From: a virus
IMG/VR virus record: IMGVR_UViG_3300025913_000025
Coordinates: 1-64,000 of that record
DNA length: 64,000 nt
Strand: one strand, 5' to 3'
In this document: positions 1 through 7,380 of the stretch, one piece after another
Layout: every line of letters starts with the position of its first letter
How positions within the stretch are numbered: position 1 is the first letter of the stretch
Notes under the pieces: generated by a model
Told to the model about the DNA's origin: nothing
Databases searched by the model: none
What the model saw: only the letters and a program-made list of their open reading frames with translations
Made by a program: the position numbers and the translations under genes

Positions 1-65
1 CTGCTCGGCTCAACGGTCCGCGGCGAAAGGACCGTCTTTTCGCCGCGGACCGTTGAGCCGAGCAG
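1..65. repeat. Perfect inverted repeat at the window edge, 28-bp arms
   Basis: Positions 1-28 and 38-65 are exact reverse complements separated by 9 bases (GGACCGTCT). The repeat lies inside the reading frame of the clamp-like gene, where so long a perfect palindrome is not expected. It may be a fold-back artefact at a contig end. It could also be a real hairpin, for example a telomere-type end. The sequence alone cannot separate these. Confidence 0.9.
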
Positions 66-767
66 CACATCCCCACTCGCGGACTTGAGAAACGATTTCA
101 GCGCGCGGAGGGTATCTCCTGGCAACGTGGCCGAGAGCGGCGCGGTAGGGGTTCCGATTGCCCAGACGACGGGAAGTTCTGCTATCAACATCCTTCGGCC
201 GTCACTTCCAACCAACCGAATCGTCTCGTCCGTAAGCTCGATCCGCACTCCGTCGATACCTCGCGTGCTGCGTGCTTCGGTATAGTCGGCGCACTCAGCC
301 AACGCGTTCAAGAGCTCGGCCGAGTCAACGCGCCACGCGTCCTCCGGTACGGCCGGACAATCGAGCGGTTGAGTGTAAGACGGATAGCACGCCGCAAGCC
401 GCCAGGTCGATCGAATCCCCCCGCGAGAACTCCAGTATTTCGCCGTGACCAGTCCGGGCGAGAACTCGAGATAAACCGGTTCGCCGTCTTTCACGGTCCG
501 CGAGAGCTCACCTAGTTTCCCGACCGGTACCAACGCAGCCCATCGGCCAGGTGAGTCGACTTGCCAGGTAGGCAAGGCGCGCCGTTGAATCGTGCCGGCA
601 CCATCCCGCCAAGCGATGTACGGAGCTTGTCCGGCCCGGTCAATCCCGAACGTAGCGACTTCGGTTGGAATCGACCGCAAGAGCGGTGCGGCGAATCGTG
701 GGAACAGCGCGAAACGTGGGGCAGGCGCCGGCAAGGCCAGTTGAAACGGACCGTGGACTTGAAACAT
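1..767 (-). CDS. DNA sliding clamp (DnaN)-like protein, 3' end cut off by the window
   Basis: About 255 residues are visible and no stop is reached. Residues 149-200 look like the second domain of a bacterial beta clamp: a helix with ALAECADYTEARSTRGIDGV followed by LVGSDGRRMLIAEL, matching the clamp pattern of ETR, GV and a TDGHRL-like turn. Residues 84-135 resemble the end of domain I, with a YPSY turn, and residues from about 212 start a third domain. Such clamps tether polymerases to DNA. The ATG at 767 has GGAG upstream (CGGAGCTCGTTCG). The last 20 or so residues fall in the edge palindrome and may not be genuine. It is probably cotranscribed with the DUF932 gene. The clamp call is fold-level motif recognition, not a close match. 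Confidence 0.6.
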   Translation of the reverse strand, partial: MFQVHGPFQLALPAPAPRFALFPRFAAPLLRSIPTEVATFGIDRAGQAPYIAWRDGAGTIQRRALPTWQVDSPGRWAALVPVGKLGELSRTVKDGEPVYLEFSPGLVTAKYWSSRGGIRSTWRLAACYPSYTQPLDCPAVPEDAWRVDSAELLNALAECADYTEARSTRGIDGVRIELTDETIRLVGSDGRRMLIAELPVVWAIGTPTAPLSATLPGDTLRALKSFLKSASGDVLLGSTVRGEKTVLSPRTVEPS

Positions 768-806
768 CGAACGAGCTCCGAAGGAAGGAAGAGAACCGAG
801 GGGAAA

Positions 807-831
807 GGGGGATTGAACGTCTCAATCCCCC
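807..831. terminator. Intergenic hairpin, 10-bp stem
   Basis: GGGGGATTGA and TCAATCCCCC pair perfectly around a 5-base loop, between the DUF932 stop and the clamp-like start on the minus strand. No T-tract follows, so it may be an attenuator or mRNA-processing structure rather than a full terminator. Confidence 0.5.
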
Positions 832-847
832 CCCCTGCGTTTGCCGG

Positions 848-1669
848 TCAAGCTCCCATCAACCGCGCCATTTCCTCTGTCAATTTCCAGATCGCTTGGT
901 TGAGACGGACGTTTTCGGAAACCCCTTTGATCTCGCGGGTGCGCGTCTTCCGGCCCGTCTCGGATCGACTCCGGATCCCTCCGCAGATCAGGTTTTCTTG
1001 GATCACATTGGTTGTGGTCCAAAGGTTTCCGGCCTGATCTTCCCGACGGCGGGGGGAAAGAATCTGAGCTTCGGTCACGGGTTTATCGGGGACAAGCTCC
1101 TTGACGGCCGTCGCGAATGCGCGCTGAACGGGCGCGGGAAGCGCGAGTTGTTTCCACGTTTTGATGGACTCGAGAGTCCGGGGCGCGGAGTCCATTACCT
1201 CAAAAGTCGCGTCGATAACCTGATCGTGGAAATCGGAACCGCCTTTGTGATGCACCTTGACGGAACCGAGATCACTGGATTGGACAACCAGCCCGTTTCC
1301 GCAAACGAGCCGAAAGATGCCGCTCATGAAGTTGTAAGACGACGTCCCATCATGGGAGTTAACGAGCACCAATTCCGGGAACTCGTCACCAACGGCCGTC
1401 GGCGCGAGCAAGTTCTCTTGGCGGAACCGGAGCAAGTGTTTCGTGAAATCGCCTTTCCCTTCGATGCGCGAGCGGGATTGAACGGCGAACGTGGGGACGA
1501 ATCCGCGGTCGCGCAACACGTCGACAACTTCGATTGTCGGAACGAACTTGTAGCGATCGCTCATCGAGTGCCAGGGGGTTGCGGCGAAGACGGACGGGAC
1601 CAGACGACGGAGGGAATCGTTGCTCAGGGCGATGGGCTGGCGTCCGACGATGCGGGTTGGAGTGTGCAT
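848..1669 (-). CDS. DUF932 (phage/plasmid-like) protein
   Basis: 273 residues. It has the layout of the DUF932 family of phages and plasmids: an N-terminal YKFVPTIEVVDVLRDRGF segment, a central FPELVLVNSHDGTSSYNFMSG strand with the conserved N-S-H-D-G, then CGNGLVV and a helical C-terminus. The function of the family is not settled; it is often found near replication or DNA-metabolism genes. The ATG at 1669 has AGGAG 9-13 bases upstream, preceded by a CTTCCTTCC element. It is the first gene after the promoter at 1721-1748 and lies 80 bases ahead of the clamp-like gene, so the two probably form one operon. Confidence 0.85.
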   Translation of the reverse strand: MHTPTRIVGRQPIALSNDSLRRLVPSVFAATPWHSMSDRYKFVPTIEVVDVLRDRGFVPTFAVQSRSRIEGKGDFTKHLLRFRQENLLAPTAVGDEFPELVLVNSHDGTSSYNFMSGIFRLVCGNGLVVQSSDLGSVKVHHKGGSDFHDQVIDATFEVMDSAPRTLESIKTWKQLALPAPVQRAFATAVKELVPDKPVTEAQILSPRRREDQAGNLWTTTNVIQENLICGGIRSRSETGRKTRTREIKGVSENVRLNQAIWKLTEEMARLMGA

Positions 1670-1720
1670 TCTCGAGACTCCTGGAAGGAAGGAAAACCGA
1701 TCGAAGCTTGATACGCTGGA

Positions 1721-1748
1721 AGTATAACGTGTGTGACGGGCTGGTCAA
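1721..1748 (-). promoter_or_regulatory. Sigma-70-type promoter for the DUF932/clamp operon
   Basis: Read on the minus strand: TTGACC, a 16-base spacer, then TATACT. The spacer carries CGTCACAC, and TGTGTGACGGGC (1730-1741) and TGTGTCACGGGC (1758-1769) form an imperfect direct repeat across the region, which looks like an operator pair. Confidence 0.65.
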
Positions 1749-1797
1749 CACGAATTTTGTGTCACGGGCGCGGATTCGGAAAATCGCGCGGTGGATG

Positions 1798-1826
1798 TTG
1801 CTTGGTTGGAACGACTTGCGTAGCAT
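1798..1826 (+). promoter_or_regulatory. Promoter candidate for the DUF5681 gene
   Basis: TTGCTT, a 17-base spacer, then TAGCAT, about 43 bases before the ATG at 1869. It diverges from the minus-strand promoter at 1721-1748. Confidence 0.5.
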
Positions 1827-1868
1827 GAACGCAGCCTGTACCAACTGGAATCTTTCTGGAATTCGCCG

Positions 1869-2366
1869 ATGATGCCCGAGGAAACGCGAGAGAAAGATTA
1901 CTCCACTCGCTACGCAAAGGGGTCATCAGGGAACCCCAAGGGACGGCCGAAGGGGAGTAAGTCATTCGCCGATACGTATAGGCGAATGTTGCGAGGGAAC
2001 AAATACGTTACCCTCGAGAAAGGCCAGTTCATCGAGAAAGAACTTCCGGCCGGAATGACCGTACAGAAAGTCCTGGCTGGCATCGCGATTACGAAAGCGC
2101 TGAAAGGTCATGTTGCCTTTCTGAAGGAAATCACGGACAGAACCGAAGGCAAGGTCCCGGTCAGAGTGGCGGACGCGAACGGGAACGCGCTCCAAGCGCC
2201 TATTACGATCGTGAGGGTGCACGGTATTGCGGGGGTAACGGCCGAGCTTGTCCAACAACTGGGCGGACCGCAAACCGTTGATACAACCTTTCAAGTTGAA
2301 CCGCCGCCCACCGAAGCGGGTGACGATGGAACCGAGGGTGAAGACGGTCAAACTCGCGACAGGTGA
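1869..2366 (+). CDS. DUF5681 domain protein
   Basis: 165 residues. The N-terminus carries the DUF5681 signature: a short basic lead, then GSSGNPKGRPKGS at about residues 18-30. Members are common next to phage packaging genes and some have been suggested to act like small terminase subunits, but this copy is 21 kb from the large terminase gene. The C-terminal 40 residues are acidic and Pro/Gly/Glu-rich, probably disordered. It is the only plus-strand gene in a minus-strand neighbourhood and has its own promoter candidate. The start may be either of two adjacent ATGs (1869 or 1872). Confidence 0.75.
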   Translation: MMPEETREKDYSTRYAKGSSGNPKGRPKGSKSFADTYRRMLRGNKYVTLEKGQFIEKELPAGMTVQKVLAGIAITKALKGHVAFLKEITDRTEGKVPVRVADANGNALQAPITIVRVHGIAGVTAELVQQLGGPQTVDTTFQVEPPPTEAGDDGTEGEDGQTRDR

Positions 2367-2466
2367 GCGCGAAGTGTTCCAGGTGCGACACCCAGACTTC
2401 CGGGCCGTTCGAGCCGACGAACACGAACAAGATACCTCCTCGGTCGATCAGGTCACCGCGTCGCAT
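2203..2466 (-). CDS. Small hypothetical protein, 3' end antisense to the DUF5681 gene
   Basis: 87 residues, unrecognised. The ATG at 2466 overlaps the stop of the upstream minus-strand gene by 14 bases and is preceded by a very strong GGAGGAGACA ribosome site, which argues for translation. The first 40 residues (GGILFVFVGSNGPEVWV...) look like a real strand-rich fold. The last half is His/Arg-rich and lies antisense to the DUF5681 gene, so the true protein may be shorter in origin or this tail may be incidental. Confidence 0.45.
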   Translation of the reverse strand: MRRGDLIDRGGILFVFVGSNGPEVWVSHLEHFALTCREFDRLHPRFHRHPLRWAAVQLERLYQRFAVRPVVGQARPLPPQYRAPSRS

Positions 2467-2710
2467 TGTCTCCTCCCTTCGTCACCCGCTCGATGATGCG
2501 GGTCGCGACCAGGCGGCCGGAATCGTTCGGGCGACTCAACATATAGTCGCAATAATCGTAAAGCGTTTCCCCCCGCTCGGCGCGAGCGGCAATCGGATGG
2601 GGTAGCGCGTGCAGGCCGGTTGCGCTCTCGAGTGCCAGGGTTGCCAGGGCGATTCGCCGACGGGACTCGGTTCGCTCGATGCGGACGGGTGAGACGTTGG
2701 TTCGGGACAC
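2453..2710 (-). CDS. Small hypothetical protein
   Basis: 85 residues, unrecognised, Arg-rich and probably all-helical (RRRIALATLALESATGL...YCDYMLSRPND). The GTG start at 2710 has AGGAG 7-11 bases upstream. Two 21-bp palindrome-containing repeats lie directly upstream and may regulate it. It is translationally coupled to the next gene through a 14-base overlap. Confidence 0.6.
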   Translation of the reverse strand: MSRTNVSPVRIERTESRRRIALATLALESATGLHALPHPIAARAERGETLYDYCDYMLSRPNDSGRLVATRIIERVTKGGDNATR

Positions 2711-2728
2711 TGGGATTCTCCTGGGAAG

Positions 2729-2788
2729 AAAAGCATGCTTTTTGTTGGGCCTACATAGCCGCCGAAAAAAAGCATGCTTTTTGTTGGG
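2729..2788. repeat. Two direct repeats with a 14-bp palindrome, operator candidates
   Basis: A 21-base sequence built on the palindrome AAAAGCATGCTTTT followed by TTGTTGGG occurs at 2729-2749 and 2768-2788, 39 bases apart. The gap 2711-2931 has no gene. It also holds palindromes GATGCATC (2844-2851) and TGCATGCA (2900-2907) and the direct repeat GGGTGCATG (2871-2879 and 2897-2905). This is a dense cluster of likely protein-binding sites. Confidence 0.75.
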
Positions 2789-2931
2789 GCGACATTAGGG
2801 AAAAACGCGTTTTTTCTCGAAAATCGACACATGAGTTTTCGTGGATGCATCACCATCCACCGATGGGAGTGGGTGCATGGGTGCACACGTCAACATGGGT
2901 GCATGCACTGGCCGGGGGGAGGTCAGTCGAC

Positions 2932-3156
2932 CTACCATGGCTTGACGACCGACGGTCCTCCTCTCACGTGATCGACCAACACGACTCCCTCGCGAGGGTA
3001 AGGCAAGGGGTTACGCATTCCGTACCGTCCGATAGCCCAGACTTCGGCAATGGGTGCGCCTTGCTTGTCATGTCCGACAATCCGGTATGTATACTGTCGG
3101 TCGGGTTTACCCTCTGGGTGTAAGGTGACGATGTCGCCAACGCAAAACGTTGCCAT
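2932..3156 (-). CDS. Small hypothetical protein with an SH3-like start
   Basis: 74 residues from ATG 3156. MATFCVGDIVTLHPEG followed by YTYRIVGHDKQGAPIAEVWAIG looks like a small beta-barrel of the kind with a GDxV turn. This start is preferred over an in-frame ATG at 3174 because TGGAGCTC precedes it, the same ribosome-site type used by its neighbours. Function unknown. Confidence 0.65.
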   Translation of the reverse strand: MATFCVGDIVTLHPEGKPDRQYTYRIVGHDKQGAPIAEVWAIGRYGMRNPLPYPREGVVLVDHVRGGPSVVKPW

Positions 3157-3243
3157 GGGGTGAGCTCCATTCAAGGGTTCAAGGAAGAGGTCATCCCGCG
3201 CGCCCGATTAGAATCGGGGTCTCTCCACGCGCGGTCGGGGGGT

Positions 3244-3486
3244 TCACGCTTCGGAGGTCGTCTGTGTCACGTACTCGGCCACGGATCCGCACGTCGACGC
3301 TCTGTAGTCTTCCCAGAACTCGCGCCGAGTCCCGTATGGGACGTCTTCACGGCCCGCCCAGTAAATCGCCTCAAAAGCTTCTCTAGACGCCTTGCGGGGG
3401 GTCGTGCGATGGCAAGTCGCGCAGAGCCGCATACCTGATCGTTCGCGGTACTCGGCTTGTTCCGCACCGCAAATTTTGCAAGTCAT
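3244..3486 (-). CDS. Small zinc-ribbon protein
   Basis: 80 residues. CKIC at residues 3-6 and CATC at about 22-25 form a probable four-cysteine zinc knuckle, followed by a charged helical region (REAFEAIYWAGREDVPYGTRREFWEDY). GGAGCTTGACTC precedes the ATG, near-identical to the site of the next gene upstream. It probably binds nucleic acid or protein; no specific function is recognised. Confidence 0.7.
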   Translation of the reverse strand: MTCKICGAEQAEYRERSGMRLCATCHRTTPRKASREAFEAIYWAGREDVPYGTRREFWEDYRASTCGSVAEYVTQTTSEA

Positions 3487-3520
3487 GAGTCAAGCTCCGG
3501 TCAAGAGGTTCCGAACGGGT

Positions 3521-3745
3521 TCAAGACGCGTCGACCAACGGCGCGGGATAGACGTAGGTTCTGGCAGGGGTTCCGCAAACCAAGTAGATCACAACACGCG
3601 TCTCAATCGAGCGGACGGACCGACGCCACGCGTGATCCGCAGAATGTTTGTAGTTTCCGGCATACACAACACCGTTGTAATCGTCGACGATTTGAAAGTA
3701 AGGCGTTGGCGAAAGCAGTTGTCGCAAGCGAGTCAGGATCGTCAT
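3521..3745 (-). CDS. Small hypothetical protein
   Basis: 74 residues, unrecognised. Basic N-terminal helix (TILTRLRQLL) and a strand-rich remainder ending in a Pro/Ala-rich tail. The leader reads CTTCCTTCCGACGGAGCTTGACTC before ATG, a clear example of the window's leader motif joined to a GGAGCT ribosome site. Confidence 0.6.
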   Translation of the reverse strand: MTILTRLRQLLSPTPYFQIVDDYNGVVYAGNYKHSADHAWRRSVRSIETRVVIYLVCGTPARTYVYPAPLVDAS

Positions 3746-3831
3746 GAGTCAAGCTCCGTCGGAAGGAAGTAAGGCTATCCCATCCCCTGCGCCGGGTTGG
3801 GCCCGGTTCGCCGCGCTCGCAGGGATTCGGT

Positions 3832-4188
3832 CTACCTGGCAATCCGGTATTCAACCTTGACGTCCGGCCTTGCGAGCTCAACGTCATACGCGACCCACCC
3901 ATCCGCCCATTTCAGTAGGCGGGGCGCGCGTCCTGCGTATTCTGTGGTGTTTTCGTCGCGGTTATACCTCGCGCCGACATAGTCCGGAAACAGCGCGACG
4001 ACATCGGCAGGGGGAAATTCCGTGAACCGGTCGCGACGTCGCACCGTGCCAACGTGAGACACGATTTCAGCGTATCGTTCGGGCTTGTCGGAAAGGTAGT
4101 TCGGCGCGCGGTATCGCACATCGTACTCGCGCCCGTTCACTCTGTAGGTCGTTTCACCTTGATAACCACAAACTAGCGATGGTGCCAT
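3832..4188 (-). CDS. Hypothetical protein
   Basis: 118 residues, unrecognised, with several Tyr-rich strands (YQGETTYRVNGREYDVRYR, GWVAYDVELARPDVKVEYR) suggesting a beta-rich fold. The ATG at 4188 is preferred over an upstream in-frame ATG at 4215 because GGAGCTCGGACT precedes it. Confidence 0.65.
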   Translation of the reverse strand: MAPSLVCGYQGETTYRVNGREYDVRYRAPNYLSDKPERYAEIVSHVGTVRRRDRFTEFPPADVVALFPDYVGARYNRDENTTEYAGRAPRLLKWADGWVAYDVELARPDVKVEYRIAR

Positions 4189-4211
4189 AGTCCGAGCTCC
4201 GTGGGGGAGGT

Positions 4212-4448
4212 TCAATGGTCAACGCGTTCACCAGCAAACGACTCCGGATCGACAAGCCGAGATTCAACCAGATCCGCACGTCGAAGCAACGTAAGAGGTT
4301 TGATATGCATGTCGCAAATGAGCGATCCAAGCAGACGGTCACCGTTGTCTTCAACGACGATGAATCGCGCTTGCGCGTCTCCAGGATCAACAATGTCGCG
4401 GTACTGAACGATGACACCAACCAGCGAACGATCTGAAGGCCGAATCAT
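4212..4448 (-). CDS. Small hypothetical protein
   Basis: 78 residues, unrecognised, with alternating strands (VGVIVQYRDIVDP, ARFIVVEDNGDRLLGSLI). The ATG follows AGAGGACTCGCAA. It lies in the minus-strand small-gene operon. Confidence 0.6.
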   Translation of the reverse strand: MIRPSDRSLVGVIVQYRDIVDPGDAQARFIVVEDNGDRLLGSLICDMHIKPLTLLRRADLVESRLVDPESFAGERVDH

Positions 4449-4503
4449 TTGCGAGTCCTCTTGTTCGTGAACATTTGATCTTTCCGCATGCCCCGCCCAG
4501 GGT

Positions 4504-4539
4504 CGCGAACCCCTGGAAGCGCTTGGCGGGGGGTTCGCG
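4504..4539. terminator. Hairpin after the 4542-4712 gene, 10-bp stem
   Basis: CGCGAACCCC (4504-4513) pairs perfectly with GGGGTTCGCG (4530-4539). It starts 2 bases beyond the stop of the minus-strand gene. It lacks a T-run, so it is either a weak terminator or an RNA-stabilising structure. Confidence 0.5.
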
Positions 4540-4541
4540 GT

Positions 4542-4712
4542 TCAGTATCCCAGCAGTCCGAGCAACCATTGCGCGTCATACTCTTCACGCTCTGCCTCAC
4601 CGTTCTCCGCGAGTAGTTCAACGAGCGTTGTACCGTGGTTCCGACACTCGCGGTCCGCTCGCTTCGGCGTGATGGTGATCCCTTCGGCGCTATCGTAGTA
4701 CGTGGCAAACAT
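4542..4712 (-). CDS. Small acidic hypothetical protein
   Basis: 56 residues from ATG 4712 (GAAAGGAAACGACC upstream, a good ribosome site). Sequence begins MFATYYDSAEGITITPKRAD and ends in an acidic amphipathic helix (ENGEAEREEYDAQWLLGLLGY). Unrecognised. Confidence 0.6.
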   Translation of the reverse strand: MFATYYDSAEGITITPKRADRECRNHGTTLVELLAENGEAEREEYDAQWLLGLLGY

Positions 4713-4726
4713 GGTCGTTTCCTTTC

Positions 4727-4930
4727 TCAACCGTGTTGACGATAGGTGATTGATTCGTAGACCCGGTGAAGGAGGCCGTTCACTTCGTATCGGAGCTTGA
4801 CAGGCTCAAGAGCTTCATCGTTGTCGATCAGAGCAACGTGGCGATCCCATGCGGCGTCTGCCAGGTCTTCAGACGGACCGTGGTAAATCGTGCCTACCGC
4901 GTTGCTCCAGACTGAGTAGGTCGTTTCCAT
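4727..4930 (-). CDS. Small hypothetical protein, first gene of the minus-strand operon
   Basis: 67 residues from ATG 4930 (AGGGGACGAACG upstream). Unrecognised. It is nearest to the promoter candidate at 4976-5004 and is followed after 14 bases by the next small gene, so it probably leads the operon that runs down to about 2200. Confidence 0.6.
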   Translation of the reverse strand: METTYSVWSNAVGTIYHGPSEDLADAAWDRHVALIDNDEALEPVKLRYEVNGLLHRVYESITYRQHG

Positions 4931-4975
4931 CGTTCGTCCCCTGCGTGCCACTCGTCACACGTGTCTTACAATCTA

Positions 4976-5004
4976 TTAATACGTCACAACAGGCGGGTTG
5001 TCCA
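4976..5004 (-). promoter_or_regulatory. Promoter candidate for the minus-strand small-gene operon
   Basis: Minus-strand TGGACA, a 17-base spacer, TATTAA. Just downstream, 4953-4960 is CGTCACAC, the reverse complement of the GTGTGACG at 1731-1738 inside the other minus-strand promoter. A second copy with one change, CGTCACAA, lies at 4982-4989 in the spacer. Confidence 0.5.
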
Positions 5005-5957
5005 CAACTTTCTTTCCCGTGGTTCTCGGATTGTTCCGTAACACTTGTGGTACAACGGGTTGCGTCTCGAAAGTTTTTCCGGCTGGTATCCTTCCCCTAG
5101 ATAGTGAAGCGCGTGCGCCCGCGTTCTACCTGCCTGGCCGGTCTCTCCTGGCCATGGGGCGCTGCCTGGCCGGTCGGTCGGTGGGGCTGCGTTGACAGCT
5201 CAGGCGCTAGGCCATGCTCGGCGGGTCATCGGAGGGTGAGCGGTCCTCGGGGGGAGCTCGACTCCGACCGACCGGCCGATATCCGGAAACGTTGCGCCGA
5301 TGTGCGCCGACGATGCGCCGAAAGTTCGGCGCTCGAGCTCGGCTCGAGCCGGTGAGAACCTGGGTAGCAGGGGAGGGCGGGGTCGAATTTCCCGAATGGG
5401 GGGGGTGTACCCCCCTCCGCGCGATCATCCCCACGCAGCAATTCGCCCAATTTCCGATCGCCTCAAAGCCCCTCCCAGCAGCGCACCAACGGCACCACGG
5501 AGCGCCCAGCCCCCCTCTCGCCACCGCCCACAATCGCCTGCTGGCCTCTCCAAGCCGTCAGTCGCGCGATCCCTCCGCGAATCCGTCGATTATCTCCCAA
5601 GCGGCTCAGCGACCGTCCTAGCCCCTCGAATGACCAGCCACCCAATCGTCTCCAAGCCTCCCCACAGCGTTCTTCATTCCCTCCCCTCTCCAAGCCGTCC
5701 CCTCTCTCCGAAGCTCTCCCAGCGTCCTGCCAGCCCCCTTCCGAGCCATTCCGCTTCTCGCCCCATTCCCCTCCCTGCTCTTCCCACGAATCCCCGCCAA
5801 TTCCCCGGCATTTCCATCCAATTCTCCGCATTTTCCCGTCCCCTGCTCTTCCCGATTCCGGGCCTTTTCGATCCCGCTTCCTGCCCCGAAACACGGATCT
5901 CCCCTTCCCGCGCCGAAGGCGCTCGGCGCGCATTCCCGAATTTTTCCGATCCAGTTC
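5005..5957. other. Long non-coding region, candidate origin or control region
   Basis: No convincing gene is seen between 4931 and 6048. Open frames here are Pro/Ser/Arg- or Arg/Gly-rich by-products of base bias. GCGCCGA occurs at 5294-5300, 5304-5310 and 5315-5321, with an inverted copy TCGGCGC at 5326-5332. The palindrome GCTCGAGC occurs at 5331-5338 and 5342-5349. All are spaced about one helical turn apart. A G6-TGTA-C6 hairpin lies at 5400-5415. From about 5470 to 5950 the plus strand is strongly pyrimidine-rich with recurring CTCCAAGCC. It separates divergent gene blocks. Confidence 0.6.
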
Positions 5958-5961
5958 TTGA

Positions 5962-5990
5962 TTGCCGCAAACGTACCCGCCGAGTACAAT
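5962..5990 (+). promoter_or_regulatory. Promoter of the first methyltransferase gene
   Basis: TTGCCG, a 17-base spacer and TACAAT. The -35 lies in GATTGCCGCAAACG, a sequence that recurs before other genes in the window. The transcript leader would carry CTTCCTTCC at about 6013-6021. Confidence 0.75.
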
Positions 5991-6048
5991 CCGTTCCGTG
6001 TCGCGCCAAGATCCTTCCTTCCGAGCCATTTTCCGTTCAGGAGCTCCC

Positions 6049-7380
6049 GTGGCCCACGACCTTCCCGGGAAAGACGGCGCGGTGATCTGGCAAGGCGACT
6101 CTCGGGATCTCCTCCGCGAAATTCCCGATTCCTCGATCGACGCAATCGTAACCGACCCGCCCTACGAACTCGGCTTCATGGGCAAGTCCTGGGACGCGAC
6201 CGGTATTGCCTACGATGTTTCGATGTGGCGCGAGTGCCTGCGCGTCCTGAAGCCCGGTGGCCACCTGCTCTCATTCGGCGGGAGCCGGACTTATCACCGG
6301 ATGGCGTGCGCGATCGAAGACGCGGGGTTTGAGATTCGTGACCAGATCATGTGGATCTATGGCGGGGGATTCCCGAAATCCCACGGCGTGAGCAAGGCGA
6401 TCGACAAAGAGGCTGGCAAGACACGGGAGCGAATTCGAGGTGTCCGGTCCAAAGTAGGACACGAAGTTTATGCGACCGACGAATGGACCAAGGAATTCGG
6501 CGATTCGGTGTTGTCGCCTGAGCCAATCACCGAAGCCGCCCAGCAATGGCAGGGCTGGGGCACCGCTCTCAAACCCGCTCACGAGCCGATCGCTCTCGCG
6601 CGGAAACCGCTGATCGGCACCGTGGCGGAGAATGTGCTGTCGCATCGGACCGGAGCGATGAATATTGACGTGTGCCGAGTAGAGGGCGCGTGGCAACGGA
6701 GCGGTCCGTGCCACGATTTACGGGGCGGAGCATACGGCAGTCACGAGACCATTCACCATAACGGGATGCCGAACGAACAGGCTGCCCACCCACAAGGCCG
6801 CTGGCCCGCCAACGTTTGCCACGACGGCTCTGACGAGGTACTCGCCGCGTTTCCCGAATCGACTACCGAGACAAACGCTCGCAGTGCCACGAACCGCGAT
6901 AACGAACCGAGTAGCGAACGAATTTACGCGGATCGAGGCGGTACTAGTTTCACCATGAAGCCAGGCGCCAGAAGGGGCGATACCGGCTCCGCCGCCCGAT
7001 TCTTTTACTGCGCTAAAGCCAGCCGCGAGGATCGCAACGAAGGCTGTCAATCTCTGCCTCCGCGCTTACTCAACTGGTCGAGTGGCACCGAGAACCCCGG
7101 CAGTTTTCAGTCCGAAGGCACAAACAAAACGTCCGCGAACCATCACCCCACCGTCAAGCCAACCGACCTGATGCGCTGGCTCTGCCGGCTCATTACCCCA
7201 CGCGGCGGCCTGATCCTCGATCCGTTCGCCGGCTCTGGGACGACCGGCAAGGCTGCCGTTGTCGAGTCGTTTCGCTTCATCGGCATCGAGCAAAACCCCG
7301 AATACGTGGAAATCGCGCGGCGGCGGATCTCTCACGCCCGCCCTCAACATCCCTTGTTCGCCTCCCTCTCCGACGACTGA
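6049..7380 (+). CDS. DNA methyltransferase, DPPY type
   Basis: 443 residues. It transfers a methyl group from SAM to an exocyclic amino group in DNA. The catalytic motif DPPYELGFMGK is near residue 40 and the SAM-binding FAGSGTTGKA near residue 400. This order (IV before I) is that of beta-class N6-adenine or N4-cytosine enzymes. HLLSFGG and HPTVKPTDLMRWL are typical companion motifs. Upstream in-frame codons overlap the promoter; GTG 6049 has AGGAG with ideal spacing. No cognate nuclease is adjacent, so it probably protects phage DNA from host restriction. The target sequence cannot be read from the protein. Confidence 0.9.
   Translation: MAHDLPGKDGAVIWQGDSRDLLREIPDSSIDAIVTDPPYELGFMGKSWDATGIAYDVSMWRECLRVLKPGGHLLSFGGSRTYHRMACAIEDAGFEIRDQIMWIYGGGFPKSHGVSKAIDKEAGKTRERIRGVRSKVGHEVYATDEWTKEFGDSVLSPEPITEAAQQWQGWGTALKPAHEPIALARKPLIGTVAENVLSHRTGAMNIDVCRVEGAWQRSGPCHDLRGGAYGSHETIHHNGMPNEQAAHPQGRWPANVCHDGSDEVLAAFPESTTETNARSATNRDNEPSSERIYADRGGTSFTMKPGARRGDTGSAARFFYCAKASREDRNEGCQSLPPRLLNWSSGTENPGSFQSEGTNKTSANHHPTVKPTDLMRWLCRLITPRGGLILDPFAGSGTTGKAAVVESFRFIGIEQNPEYVEIARRRISHARPQHPLFASLSDD

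Noticed and set aside
5300-6085. Long plus-strand open frame of 261 codons and overlapping minus-strand Arg/Gly-rich frames
   Set aside because: Composition is what pyrimidine-rich DNA gives in any frame, no ribosome site fits, and the frame runs over a good promoter.
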